Origin: Membranipora membranacea | Taxonomy: Eukaryota; Bryozoa; Gymnolaemata; Cheilostomatida; Membraniporidae | DNA: 64,000 nucleotides | Direction of reading: 5' to 3' | NCBI GenBank assembly: GCA_914767715.1 | Contig: OU612073.1 | Span: 17,608,001-17,672,000, forward strand | In this document: positions 10,706 through 23,049 of the stretch, in pieces | Numbering within the stretch: the stretch's first letter is position 1 | How the letters are laid out: every line of letters starts with the position of its first letter | Notes under the pieces: model-generated | Databases searched by the model: none | Told to the model about the DNA's origin: nothing | What the model saw: only the letters and a program-made list of their open reading frames with translations | Program-made: the position numbers and the translations under genes

Positions 10706-12448
10706 TTAAAAACTTAATTCTCTTTTTTTTGTCGACATATTCTTGGAATGATTCTTTCTCGCTTCAATCTCTCTCTCAATCTTCTCACTTCTGATGTTAC
10801 TCATTTTATCATATATGCTGTTCATCAGCTGGTTCCTCCCCTTTTCTTAGTTTGTCTCGTTTCTCCTTGTCCGACTTTGTGTTTATTTGATTGTGTAGTT
10901 ATTTTTGTGGGTCAGGTATTGGTTGGATGGTCTCACTATAATCTCTTTTCTTTGGTTTTTTTCCCCAAGCTTAGTCTGCTGCTTGATAGTCAGTGACAAT
11001 TGTTTTTGAGGTATTATTGGCCAGCAGAAAGTGCTGAAGGCACTGTTATAAGACGGATTTTGGAATGAATGTGGAAAGGCCTGGATTGAAGGTCGATCAT
11101 ATTTGTTAGTAAATAGTGCAACTCCTCAAAGCAAATTGTGTAAATTAATGATGATCATTCACAAAGGTACTTCCATATGTTGATGGTGATGATTACCACT
11201 GAGGTATATATAAATGATCAATGATGATTGCAAATTGGATGGCTAGATGGAATCAAAAAAATATAAAAGAAAGCAGAAATTTAGTGCAAAAACTGAAATG
11301 GCAATAAAAATACTGCAACAGAAACAGTAAAATTTTATCAGCAATACATTGGTCAATCATCAACGAAATCAAGTTTTTTACCTCCAGTGCCACGTAAGAA
11401 TTGACAGGGTTCTCAATGGTGCAGACTCTGAATCAAAAATCATTTTTATCCTATCATTTGCGGTTTTCAGGTTAACCCTCTTTCAGCAGGTTTTTCCTAT
11501 GCGGTGTGGGTTAAAAGTACTAAACTGGAGAGAGGACAACTCCGAATTGAGGCATAAATAAGAGCTCAGAAAACTGTCTATTTGTTAGATGTATTTATGG
11601 CTATACATGAGTTCAACCATGGATTTCAGCTGGATCAGTCAGCTGTAACTCTTATTTCATTCATTTTAGTGTCTAAAGACATCATTTTCTCAGACTTCTC
11701 ATCATGATGGAAGACACTTTTAGTTTGTTCTTGGCATAATGATTGATGGGAGATAGTAGTGAAAAGGAAATTTTTTTATAAATAAATCAAGAAACAGGGT
11801 TACTGTTGCCAGCTGTCATTTCTGTCAATGATATATTACACATAACACATTATCACACAGCATTCACTGAGGTCTGAGGGCTTTGTGACTTTTGTCTTGT
11901 TCATTATTTTGAGTGGAATTTGTTAGTATACAGAAATACAAAGTTCATAAATATAGACTGTTCTTGGCACCAGCTCTGTGACCCTATGCACATGACAAAC
12001 TGCCAAAAATGTCATACAATAGTAGCTCCCTATGATCAGACAAGCGTCACTTTTCCTGATAACAGTATAATTTTGGTTTTCTAAAAATTCTTATCGTATA
12101 ACATACCAGCAATTTGTACTTTTTGAGGACGAGTGGGTCCTGAAAACAGACAAGGCGGTATATCATATATTCCATAGCTTAATATACCCACATAGTCAAG
12201 AATGGTGGATCACACCTCAACGATGACAATTTCCATATCCTATGGTTTTATTTTTGCTTTGACATTTGATAGTTGAACTGATGTGATCCTAAATAAGGAC
12301 ATTCAGCCTGGCTTAAATCAACCTATTATCTATTTTCTGTTTGTTTTTAATAGATTTATATATACAAAGATAAAACCATTCAATTGTAAAATTAAAATCA
12401 AACAGAGTAAGTATACATCTGATCAAAGCTCAAAAGAAAAAAAATTTG
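10706..12448. other. No gene recognised
   Basis: AT-rich flank between the gypsy element and the first GPCR gene. Open frames here are short and without recognisable motifs. It contains the dispersed repeat at 11406-11582. The last few hundred bases may be 3' UTR of the minus-strand GPCR gene. Confidence 0.5.
11406..11582 (+). repeat. Dispersed repeat, copy 1
   Basis: About 178 bp (from CAGGGTTCTCAATGGTGCAG to GAGCTCAGAAAACTGTCTAT) recurs in the same orientation at 21427-21605 with scattered substitutions. Both copies include the GAGAGAGGACAACTC motif. It contains no coding motif. Confidence 0.85.
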
Positions 12449-14234
12449 TCATTTTTCGAAAGTAACAGTATACATTGTTTTCTTAAATGATATCAATGAA
12501 GTAGGCAAGCTGACTTTGCGAATTTGCTGCCTGTAGCGCTTGAACAAAGAGGTTCCTTCTCTTGATCTCATGAAGTAGATTCCTACGTCAACAAGTGATG
12601 TGCAACAAGCTATAACTATAAGAATCATCTCGAGCTTCATGAAGCTTTCCTGGTCTGAAAGTAAAACATGGCTGTGAGTAAGCTCAAGTATATAGAATAC
12701 TCCTATAGGTGCCCACAATAACATAAAAGAAACGAGCAAAAGTATTGTAGTTCCTATTCCTTTAACTTGTCTCATTCTCTTTTGGGTTGAGTGTGTTTTC
12801 TTGGATGAAGTCCTCGAGTAACGTTGATAATACCATTTTGTTTTGCTAGCAGTAACAGCTACCGATGCTATGTAGCAGTACATTACAAATATAGCTAGGA
12901 ATACTACACCAATAAGCATTATAAACATAATGTGTGAGCGTCAGCACTAGTTATTCCTAGTACTGCTGATGAATAGAATGAAGAATGGAAGCCAATACTG
13001 AGAATGATTGCCATAATCCAAGCTAATGTGATCAGTATTTCAAGTGTAGTCCTCCGCAGTATTATACAATGTTTGAGCGGCCAACCGATGGCAATGAAAA
13101 GATCCAGCGACATCAATGCTAATCCAAAAAGGTTAGCTATCGGACCAATCATCCAAAATCTGAAAATGAAAATCTCTTTTTGCAAACAGAATTCTGGCTA
13201 GACGGCAAAAAGCTTGTTTTTTGTACTAATAAATCTTTGTGTCATTTATGCTGTCACATTCAAGATCTATTTAAGTTGTATTTATTACATCATTAAATGT
13301 CTGATGGTTTCATTTTTGAAACCTGCAAGGATTTGGTTACACCTGTTTTTTTAGTGTAATTGCAACTGTGTTATATAACAGTAACTAGAAGGTTTGCTAA
13401 GGACCAAGTGAAGAAGGATTGAAATTAGGAAGAAACATTAAAAAATTTAGACAGTTGTTCTCAAGTGACCACCTGAGGTGAGGCACAGCTTTTATCTTGA
13501 TAGCCAGAAATTGAATTGGTTGTAATTTGTAGAACCATGCAATACATTTCATTTATAAGTCAGCGATTTTGAAGCTTAGATGGGGTTTATCCTAGCAATA
13601 AGAGCATAATTTGATGTTGATACTCAACTCACATGCCCATGATATGGCTGACACAAGCCCGCTCTGTTGATGGTAAGAGTTTTGTCATCCGAGGGATTTG
13701 GGACCAGCAACATTCCGTAGAGACAAGTAGTAAAGTATCCCGTTCCTGACAATGAAATCCAAATATCACTGACAATGATATTCAGCAGAAACCGCATATG
13801 TGATCGCATTCTTTTCCTTTTTTTCCTGGAAATAATCGAATACTCATTTACACAAAACATCTTTCTATTTACGTACCTCGATTTGATTGACAGGAAACAA
13901 AAGATTTCTCGCTTCCCTGTAAATTTGACTTGCATTTCCGGGTGTGAGGTTTACTCTACTGCATAGCTGACAGACAAAAACTGTCACATTCAGACTTGAA
14001 GTTTGACTCAACTATCGAGGGAACCATGCCATTATTGCTAAACCAGCCCTTCTGCTGGTGTGTCACACTATAAATGATGTTAGCTTGTGGGCCCTACCTG
14101 CCACAGCAGATTGTAGTGCATGCTGCTACGTTCATTATGAGCCCGATCACACATACAGCTACGCCAGCTTGTATTTCTACAGTGTTTCCCACAACACTGT
14201 TGTCACTGCTGTTGAGCTGGGCTGTCATGATCAT
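12449..14234 (-). CDS. Rhodopsin-family GPCR, copy 1 (frame-disturbed)
   Basis: Three exons. 14234-14098: two N-glycosylation sites and TM1 with G-x-x-x-N. 13825-13633: basic loop KKRKRMR and TM2 with LNIIVSD. 13159-12449: TM3 to TM7. Intron 1 is phase 2 on both sides. It is a plasma-membrane receptor of class A by topology; the ligand is unknown. The DRY motif is replaced by D-L-F, TM6 has LWAP instead of CWxP, and TM7 ends DVGIY instead of NPxxY. Two disturbances are visible. Exon 2 ends in phase 0 although exon 3 needs phase 2. Near 12922 the frame shifts exactly where TGTTT would need one more T to join ...HTLC to FIMLIGVVFL. It is either a young pseudogene or contains assembly indels. 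A diverged paralogue lies upstream at 18895-21058. Confidence 0.75.
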
Positions 14235-14937
14235 TAAAGAAGCATTTACCTTTGTCAAAGTGTTGATAAACGGTAGTTTCTGGATTAAATGCAGAAAAAA
14301 TGTATTCTAAATTATGTGCTCCGAACAAAATGTATTGGGACGATTGAATAAAGTTATTTCTTTCGAATAAGAGCGGTAAATAGCAGTAATTGTAATAAAT
14401 AGCAATAAATGTATCCAACAAAAGCGAAAATATGTTTTCACTGGTTTAACCTTTTTGACAAAGAGGGGAATACTGTGATTCAAATTAAAATGATCACCCT
14501 AAAAGAACTTATTTGATGAAGAATAAAGCTGCCTGCAGAAGACTATCGTAATGAGAGACACTTGCAGTTTTCAAAGTCCCTCATGAATGTAAGATACTCA
14601 CCTTTTTCAAACCTTACTTTATTTCTCCTTATCCAAAAAACAAGTGAAAAACTTGTTGCGAGTTCAATGGGGAGAAAAGCTCTTACCTTCTGAGAAGCTA
14701 TGATGTCAATAAAAGAAAACTACCAAAAATAGATATAAAATGATGGAAATTTGACAGTTCCTAAGTTTGATTGATAGAAGGGGACCACTTGATTTTTCTA
14801 TTATTTCTACATGATTCATCTTTTGCAGGGATTGACTCACAATGGGTTTCAGCCTTCACCCCTTTTTGAGGGATACTGCAGCTTCCCAATATTTGTACCT
14901 ATACAGTATCGTAATATCCATTAAAACTACTGCCCCA

Positions 14938-15223
14938 TGGGCGTATATTCCGAAAAATCTGACTCACCACTTTTCACCCCAGACACAACTCGCGCACAAA
15001 AATTTCGCGAACTTATTCGCAATATTTGACATTTTTATGGTTTTTCACCTTTTAAATCCAATTTATACCCAGAAATGGGTGTTTTATATTGAAAGAGCAT
15101 GAAAAACTACCCTTAGAAGATGTTTTAAGGATGAAAATCCAAAATAAAAAATTAATTAATTATTTTTTTAATTCTAATTGAACCCACGACTTGTCGTGAG
15201 TCGTGGGTGGTAATATACGCCCA
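14938..15223. mobile_element. MITE-like element, 286 bp
   Basis: A terminal inverted repeat TGGGCGTATATT lies at 14938-14949 and its reverse complement at 15212-15223. The direct repeat TACTGCC flanks it (14928-14934 and 15226-15232). The right end also holds an internal hairpin (ACCCACGAC...GTCGTGGGT). No coding capacity. A related end fragment lies near 3495. Confidence 0.65.
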
Positions 15224-15632
15224 AGTACTGCCTGTGAACTAAGACCACTGATGAAGAGAAACAAATGATGTGGAAAATTTCCTGTTTGCTAAACAAAATT
15301 ATTTTTTGAGGTTGTCCATTCCACTTTTTTAAAATCCATCCTAATTAGGGATGTAAAAGATGTTGATTTCCTGATTGCTATACAGGAAGATTTTGTTATT
15401 TCCATTTTTAGTTACTAAGTCGATCGAATCTCAGCTTAAAGAAATCATTATCTTTGTTGTGTTTTCCTACCTACCTCTTTGATAGAGGTCAAGGCTATAT
15501 GCTTTGCGAATTGCTGAACTGCAGTCAATCCTTTATTGCTACTCTTGAAAAGTATAAAAAAATGTACTAACACTAAGCAAGGAGAGAGGTCCTCATCGAG
15601 CATAGTTGTATACCTCCTCAACAAGTACCTAC

Positions 15633-15790
15633 CTGCTGGAAATTTTGGTGGTGCGTCGTTAGCTCTAACAGTAGGAATTGTCATGCACCTATTATGCCCA
15701 TATGTAGTTGGGAGTACTGTGGATGAGGGGGGGGGAGGGTACTGACCTCGATTTGTTGGTGTCTGTGGCAAATTTCTCAGGGTCATACAC
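15633..15790 (-). CDS. Weak candidate exon
   Basis: The minus strand is open with a peptide ending in TIPTVRANDAPPKFPAG at a strong CAG/GTAGGT donor at 15633/15632. Upstream, another frame reads YDPEKFATDTNKSR after a TTTTAG acceptor-like site. The two frames meet at a run of nine C, so one homopolymer indel would join them. No family is recognised and no partner exon was found. Confidence 0.22.
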
Positions 15791-17562
15791 TAAAATCTAG
15801 TCTGTCAGCCTAATACACATAATCATCTTCATATCTCGATTATTTAGTTTATCATAATCAATTCATATCAAAATAGCATCATAATGTCTAGAAAAAGGAT
15901 AAATCCTATGAGACATGATGTAGCACTTTAAAGAGGACTGACGCATAAAACTCTTGTTTTGCTGCCTTTCAACTCAACGGCTCTTTACCAATTTAGGGAG
16001 GGAGTCTAGGCTGGGTGCTGGATTTTGATACATCGGCCAAATGATTCGGTATCTGAGGAACCTACCCTATTTCCATGCAAACTGCCAATGCCATTCCCGT
16101 ATCTCCAGGTTCGTAGGCTTGATGATGCACTGGTTCTGCGGGCTTCAGTATGATTACTTATCAAGCGTACTGAATATGAATCATAATTATCATTCTTATG
16201 TATGTAATGGATATGTCAAGACTGAGCAACGTGTAGGTCTGATGGATGTTATACAATAAAATTACAGTTAGTCATTTTACATTCATTTTCTTGGTCATCA
16301 GTAAATGAAGCGAGACTTCACAGGAATTGAAAGTTAAATTGGTCATAATGCCTTGTTAAACCGTAACAAGCTTGACATTGTTCTGTATCACATCTTAATG
16401 TCCATATTGTCCACTCATTGAAGCGAGCCTTCACAGAAATACCAAGGTGAAGGTCAAATCGATCATAGTGTCTTGTCATAGTTTCTAAAATGTCATCTTA
16501 GCCTGTTGGAAAGGGAATAGCAACTGAGCTCGATTTGTTTGCATTTTTGCATTTTTGCATTTTCTTAGATTTGTTTCTATCAAATTAAATAGTGCAGTTG
16601 TCTTTCTATGGACTACTGATCCGATCATCCTGGGTCCAATATATTGTGTTATAGTATTCATTGACAGCTTCGATGGTGCAGTGAAATAATCCTAATAATT
16701 CCTAATGTCCGTTGACAGCCATAACCTTACAAGTTTGAGTGCCCAATACTTTCTCAATATTGCAATTTTATTGCTGAAATTGTCCCACATGATTAACGAA
16801 AATACAGAGAATTGGATGTGATACTGAAAAATGTCAATAGTTCAAAAAACTTAATGATTTTAGAGAGAGAATGTGAATCAGTGTTAAAGCAAAGCAAAAT
16901 TTTGCGCCTCAGCGTCAAAAAAGTAAATTACGGACAGGACCACTATGAGACTGCGGTCACTTTAAATGAAAGATAATCTCTTTCAGATCATCATAATCTA
17001 CCATAAGGTCATTTTGTGTCGTACCAAGTGTTCTGTGACAATGCACAGTATTTCTAAAATTGCTCAGGTGGGCTTACAAGAGGAGATACCGACAAACCAT
17101 ATGTGGCTGCTGTTGGAGGGTAGAAATGTCATTTGTCATTTCCTTCAACATTTTCAATTTTTTGTCTCCTGTATAAATATAACTGGAAATTGAACAAGAT
17201 TGACGTTTTTTTAGCGGGATGAACAAAACCTTGATTTTCCACTTTTGTAAGGCGAGCACAATCTTAAACACTATTTTGCAGTATTATATCATTGATTTAG
17301 TATAGCCTCATAATATATACGTGTAATTAGTGTATATTCTGGCAGCCAACGGTTTAGGCACTGTTGCCAAAGTTATAAATCTCTCTCTCTTTATCCTGTT
17401 CCGGCTAAATCAGATATAGAACAAATGTTATAGTCACATATTTTTCCATCCATTTCCATGATAGTAACCATCATTGCCAATTAGCGATAATACAATAAGC
17501 CAATATGTCGGCTCTGATTGGTGGGTCAGCACATTGGCAACACATTGGCTGTAATTCCATCC
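15791..17562. other. No gene recognised
   Basis: AT-rich sequence with only short, featureless open frames. No repeat longer than about 30 bases was noticed apart from the direct TTGCATTT run near 16540. Confidence 0.5.
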
Positions 17563-17806
17563 AGGCAGGGTGGCGTAGTGGTTAGGATTCGAGCATCTCA
17601 ATCTGAGAGTTGCAGGTTCGAAGCCCGGTCACTACCCATGCTGCTGAAGGAGGTGAGCTCTCTGGACAATAGCTTAGCTTGCCCACTCCTACCTTGTACA
17701 GGAGTGCGCTAAATTGAATATGTATATGTATCTATCTTATACTCATGTAAAGATTGCTGGAGAGCAACTAAATAAAAAGTGATTTACATTTACATTTACA
17801 TTTTAC
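17563..17806 (+). repeat. tRNA-derived SINE, family 1
   Basis: The head has an A box (GGTGGCGTAGTGGTTAGG) and a B box (GGTTCGAAGCC), then ACTACCCATG. A unique body and a TTTACA-repeat tail at about 17785-17806 follow. A second copy in reverse lies at 38030-38185 and shares body words such as GTGAGCTCT and TGCTTGCCC. Confidence 0.85.
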
Positions 17807-18154
17807 ATCCATCAATATTAACCTAAGCTATTTATGTAGCCTAAGTGTGTGTTAGCAAATGTGATGTTCTGATTGATAGTATGAGAGCCCCTCAGAGCCA
17901 ACTTATTGGCTACCAATGGTTTAAAAAAAACCAAGACGTAATGTTTATACAAAGCAAAGTGATATCAAAACCAGATCGGTAAATTGAGACACACTTCATT
18001 CTGACAACATTTCCAGCTACCTACCACAGGGTCAGAATATAAAGAGGGAAAATTCAATCAAAGTTTTAGTGCCAGCAGTTTTTGAGTCACTATTGGAAAA
18101 TCAAGCACATAAATGAGCTTGGGATTGTCGCAGCTTCTTCAAAAGAAAGGTTAA

Positions 18155-19100
18155 GGTAATGTCAAAGACCGATCCGAATATCAACATATCATATGCTGTT
18201 GGAAAGCTGCCGAGCTACTGAAAACGAATACCTGAACCAAAAGTTTGATTCGATGACGTTGTGTCATTTTAGGGAGGAAATGAGGCAGAAAACGCTGTTT
18301 TTGTCAATGCAGGTGGAGGAGTGAAATCAATTGCAAGAAATTTCAATAGAGGTGGAATGTATACTTAGAGATTGCGTTCATTGTAAAATTTGATTTTCTT
18401 CGATACATGACTAGTCTAAATTGATTTTTTACGTCACGTCATACAGTGAAGTTTTTTTGTGAAGCCGTGAAAATATGTGAACTTTCAATCATCAATTCAG
18501 AACAGATCATAGGCTCGAAACAAAATTAAGTATGATTTTCTCTTAGAGTATACTTCAAATGTCCTACACATTGACTTTCAACTAATTAACATGAATATTG
18601 CGATGACAGTAAACTCTCGAATACAGCTAATATTTTCGCAACTTTTGCATAACGACAAACATGCTGTCCAAATGACCATTAATGTGGAAATAAAAAGTTT
18701 TTTTGAAGAAAGTTCTCATATACGAAGCCGCTTTCATTAACCATGGTGCAAACAGGAAATGCCAACAGAATGTTTCATTGCATATTCATCTTTCTTGAAT
18801 TTAACGCAAAAGAATGCCAAAAAGCAGCTATTTTTACAGACTTTTGAGGTGTTTTTTTGGGGACTTTTGAGGTGTTTCTTGACATTCTTTTGCGTTAAAT
18901 TCGAGAAAAATGAAGATGCAGTAAAACATTCTGGTGGCATTTCCCGTTTGCACCATTGTTAATGAAAGCAGCTTCGTATGTGAGAACTTTCAAAAAACTT
19001 TGTTTGGCCACAATAATGGTCATTTTGAGAGCATGTTTGACGTTATGCAAAAGTTGTGAAAATATTAGCTGTGTTCGAGAGTCCACTGTCATCGCAATAT
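18155..19100. mobile_element. Palindromic foldback repeat, family F1, copy A (right end missing)
   Basis: It starts with GGTAATGTCAAAGACCGATC, the same tip as copy B at 27062. From 18595 the sequence runs into a large palindrome. The segment 18595 to about 18830 is repeated in reverse complement up to 19100, with a short asymmetric centre near 18845 (repeated CACCTCAAAAGTCCCC). At 19100/19101 identity ends and GPCR exon sequence begins, so the right terminal repeat is absent. No transposase frame. Confidence 0.8.
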
Positions 19101-21058
19101 GCAAGCTGCGAATGGCTGAAATGATCCAAGAACTTGCAATCATCATTGCCACAACATTTTTTCTAAGTAGTATTCGATGTCTTAGAGGCCATCCGATGGC
19201 AACAAGGTGATCCAGAGACATCAGTGCTAGTCCAAAAAGGTTTCCCAATGGTCCCACCATCCACACTCTGAAATGGACAGGGTCGTAATTTTTCATTTTA
19301 CTTAATATCTATTCAGGGTGAGCTTATACTAGGACTTTTATGGAACCTTTGTAGCAATTTTGACTTTTGGACTTTTTGGAGAGTTGCCTGCAATTTCTGA
19401 GCGATTTGAGTGATTTTCAATTTTGGAACATAAAAACTTATCTTCTCTCAGTCATTAATAAGTGTGTTGACCAATGAGAATATCAGAAAGAGCTGACAAC
19501 TTTTAACATATGCAAAAATGTTGTCAATTTTTAAAGACGTGCAGTAGAAGAGAGCTTTTCAAAAACATTGACACTGCTAATATGTCCAAAAATGTCCTGG
19601 TATAAACTTACGTTCACTGAAACAGTCTGCTACACAAAGTCATTTAAAAGAAAGTTTGTACTATGACGCCTGGATAATGTCATATCTGATTTTTCGTCCC
19701 TCAGCTATATTGTAATTTTGAAGATGAAGAAGCATTTCAGCAAACTCCAGCTCCTTCTGAAAAGACTACAGAAAATCAAATTATCAGCCTGTTCTCATAA
19801 AGCTGTCAGGAGCAAGAGTTGTTATTTATTCCCAGACATTTCATACAGGATATTGTGGACCTCTAATGATAGTTTTTGTAATTCCCTACAGAATGAAAAG
19901 TTTCATGAGAATAAATAATTCGTGATTTCGCTAAGTTGTCTTCTCGCGATATGTTTGTACCATGATTCTTTTCTTCCAGATGATAAATTCTGAGTTGTCC
20001 CCTCATGTATCATTTAATGTGATGTTGATAGGATTTTAGCGATTCCATTTAAAGTTTCGCGAGGGGACAACTCCGCAAAACTTTTATGACGTGAAACCTT
20101 GGTCGAGAGAAGACAATCGTGAATTTTTGTTCCGTGAAAATTTTCATCCTGTAGGGTACTTATATTTAGCATACCTATTGGGTATTGTGTAATTGACAGA
20201 TTTTAGAAAGGGTGGTACAATCAGCAATGAAAAAATCTATAGGCTATATAGAAACAATGACTATTTCAATTTTAAAAATGAAAACCGACTGGGGGACTCT
20301 CTGCCTCGATTAATTTTTACTTATAAATATACAAACTCACATCTATATGAATCTGGTGACTTTAGCCAGAGTATTAGAATTGATCAGCAACTCCTGGGAA
20401 AGCAGGAGGCTATGGAAGACTGCACCGAAGCCTGAAATCCAAATATCACTGGCAATGATGTTCAATAAAAACCGTGTGTGGGATCTCATTCTTTTTCTCT
20501 TCTTGCTGGAAATAATAAAAAAAAAGATGTCCTTGTGGATGCATCTTCACACGTCTCAATTTTGTTCTACGACAACAGCAAACAACATATAAACAACAAA
20601 CAATAAAACATTCGATCTTCCAGTGCTCCTCCTAAAGTTTGCCAAGGCATAAAATGTACTGTAAAGGTTTACACCACATTAGTTCTCTCCTTTTTGTGGA
20701 TATTCTTTGGCATATTACAAGAAAATTTAAATCTTAAAGCTGACACAACATTTTTATCTCTAAAATTTTGAACAATGAACTCATTTTATAGCTGGGCGGG
20801 TTCTCATAGCAAAACACTTCCTGATTATGCTAATTTTTGGCGAAGTATATTATAACCTCGCTTTGTGAAATGATTCTATGGTTACCTGGCAAAGTAGATA
20901 GTAACACAGGCCGCTACATTCAGTATAAGTCCAACCACACAAACTATGATCCCAGCATATAGTGTTGCATTGTATTGGGTATCGATGATGTCATGAGATA
21001 TTGGTATGTGTGCTGAGATTGTTGTGGTGAATTCTGCCATACTATTATTGTTGACCAT
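18895..21058 (-). pseudogene. Rhodopsin-family GPCR, copy 2, truncated by a repeat
   Basis: Exon 1 (21058-20886) is intact: Asn-glycosylation sites and TM1 with GLILNVAAC, ending phase 2. Exon 2 (20505-20341) repeats KKRKRMRSH and TM2 of copy 1, then diverges and contains TAG just before its donor. Exon 3 (from 19267) gives VWMVGPLGNLFGLALMSLD and TM4 up to about 19101. From there the frame runs on into repeat family F1 and stops at 18895. TM5 to TM7 are absent. The DRY position reads D-H-L. It is paralogous to the gene at 12449-14234 in the same orientation, so a tandem duplication followed by decay and repeat insertion is the simplest history. Confidence 0.8.
19917..20140. repeat. Nested inverted repeat, MITE-like
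   Basis: Inner arms GAGTTGTCCCCTC (19992-20004) and GAGGGGACAACTC (20061-20073) are exact reverse complements. Outer partial arms (GTTGTCTTCTCGCG near 19936; CGAGAGAAGACAA near 20103) pair as well. It lies in the large second intron region of GPCR copy 2. Confidence 0.6.
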
Positions 21059-21426
21059 GTGGAATTTCTAAAGTAAAGTAAAGAAGGGAATGCGAAACAA
21101 AGGTAAACATATGCGGTAAGATGAAAATATGCAGGATTAATATTTCACAGAGTCATTTTCTTCTTGGACAGCTAAAAGATCTTTAATTGCCCAAGTAGAA
21201 TTCGGCAGCAAGCAAGAAGTCAAGAGAAATACAACAACTTTGTTTAAAAATGGTCAGGGATTGAGGCAGGTTTCTGATAGACAGACCCATTTTAGTAATT
21301 GGATAGTCAATTAAAGCATTTTCTGCCTGTTTTTCGGACAATTTGGCAGAAATTTACATGAGTTTCTTCACTAATATTAAGATTTATCAATATTCAAGCC
21401 TCCAATGATTTGGAAACCCTGTCTCA

Positions 21427-21605
21427 CAGGGTTTTCAATGGTGCAGACTCTGAATCAAAAATCATTTTTATCCTAACATAAGCGGTTTTCAAGATCACCC
21501 TCTTTCAGCAGGTTTTTCCTATGCGTCGTGGGTTAAAAGTACCAAACTGGAGAGAGGACAACTCTGAATTTAGGCATTAATATGAGCTCAGAAAACTGTC
21601 TATAC
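21427..21605 (+). repeat. Dispersed repeat, copy 2
   Basis: The second copy of the repeat at 11406-11582, same strand, with scattered substitutions and small indels. It lies upstream of GPCR copy 2, whereas copy 1 lies downstream of GPCR copy 1, so it is not simply part of the GPCR duplication. Confidence 0.85.
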
Positions 21606-22867
21606 AAAGATTCATGAGACTCAGATATAAACTATAATGGACCATAAATTTCCTATAGCCTATGACTACATGTAATAATAAATATAATATATAATATAAA
21701 TAATAACAGTCACATTACGGGACGCTGCCGTAGCGTACAGACATAACATCTTAAATATGGATGGCTATCGGTGCAACCAGCACTTTCAGCTCTATCAACA
21801 TGTCAACAATGACAAAAACGTATATATCACAACCCTGACAGCTACTGATGGCTAACTGTGCCTCGACTGCGCCAACAGCTTTGCCACCGTTGGGCGCGTT
21901 GGCCAGACACACAACCACATCACCTGGCTCTGACCCAACAGCGCGCTGAAAAGAGCGTCCGCTGCCAAACCATTTCAAGCGCTACAAAACAATCAACTGC
22001 CAAACCAAAAATCTTCAGGCAAATCAAATTAAAACAAAAAACCAGCTAAATGTAGACATCGGCCTATGTCCAAATAACCCATACCACAGCTGGCCCGCAT
22101 TGACCAGCAACTGATCTGCATGGCTGGATCATCTGGCCTAACCAACATGGAATCCTCACAGGTGTTTGCCTCACCGTTCCGTTTGTCCCAGTATTTATTT
22201 CAAGGCATTACACCACGGACAAGTAATATAAGTTTCTACATGTTCAAGGACTACCCTTTGGCAGCTTGAAAAAATCAATCCTATGCCCACACCGTGCAAA
22301 AGATGCCTTGACTTATTTTATTTTCCTAAAAGCTGCAAATTGGAATTTACAGTAGACAACTAATCCCTTAACTACTGAATCAAACAATTGAAAATCAGCA
22401 AGAATCTTCAGACAGCCCAAATTTCATTGTTTCATTTGTGATAATCCATATAAATCTGAATGATAAACATGACTGAGCTAAAAACAATGCAACCAGATTT
22501 TACTAACTTGTGTATTTTATGAATTCTCGCAAGACATATGCCTCATTAAATTTAGGCAAATTTAATCTCAATACACAGTGTTGAGAGGAGTGTATTTCAT
22601 GGAAGTAATTTTGTTATTACACAATTGGAGCCGGGCTTATGTTTGATAATACCTGCATATTGCCATGCCAGAAGAAGATTTGGTGCTTCTCATAATCATC
22701 ATGTTTTCTACTCCCACAATTAGTTGCCGTTTTCTCTCTGGGCGAAAATTATTTAACCAAACTTACATTGGTACATAAATATACTCCAAACCTAGTAAAA
22801 ATTGCCACAACCCATATCGAAGGCCGATATTGCATTGTACAAACTGTCCGACAATGTTTGTGGTTTT
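21606..22867. other. No gene recognised
   Basis: Upstream flank of GPCR copy 2. The 21720-22080 part is less AT-rich and has overlapping short open frames on both strands, but no motif or splice pattern supports an exon. Confidence 0.45.
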
Positions 22868-23025
22868 CCCTTGGAGAGGTGTACACCCGAGGGTGCTTGG
22901 GGCGGGAACAATCAACAATGAAAGCTCCCTCAGTGGGAACCGAACCCACAACTCCTGCGACACTAATCGCCTGGCAGTGAATAGCAAGCGCGCTAACAGA
23001 TTGCGCCAATCGGTTAGCCCGCTTG
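22868..23025 (-). repeat. tRNA-derived SINE, family 3
   Basis: On the minus strand an A-box-like GATTGGCGCAATCTG is followed by TTGTGGGTTCGGTTCCCAC as B box, then a tail (GATTGTTCCCGCCCCAAGC, CACCCTCGGGTGTACACC). A tail fragment of the same family lies at 3380-3450. Confidence 0.75.
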
Positions 23026-23049
23026 GTTTTTCTCGGTTTTCCCTTGTAC

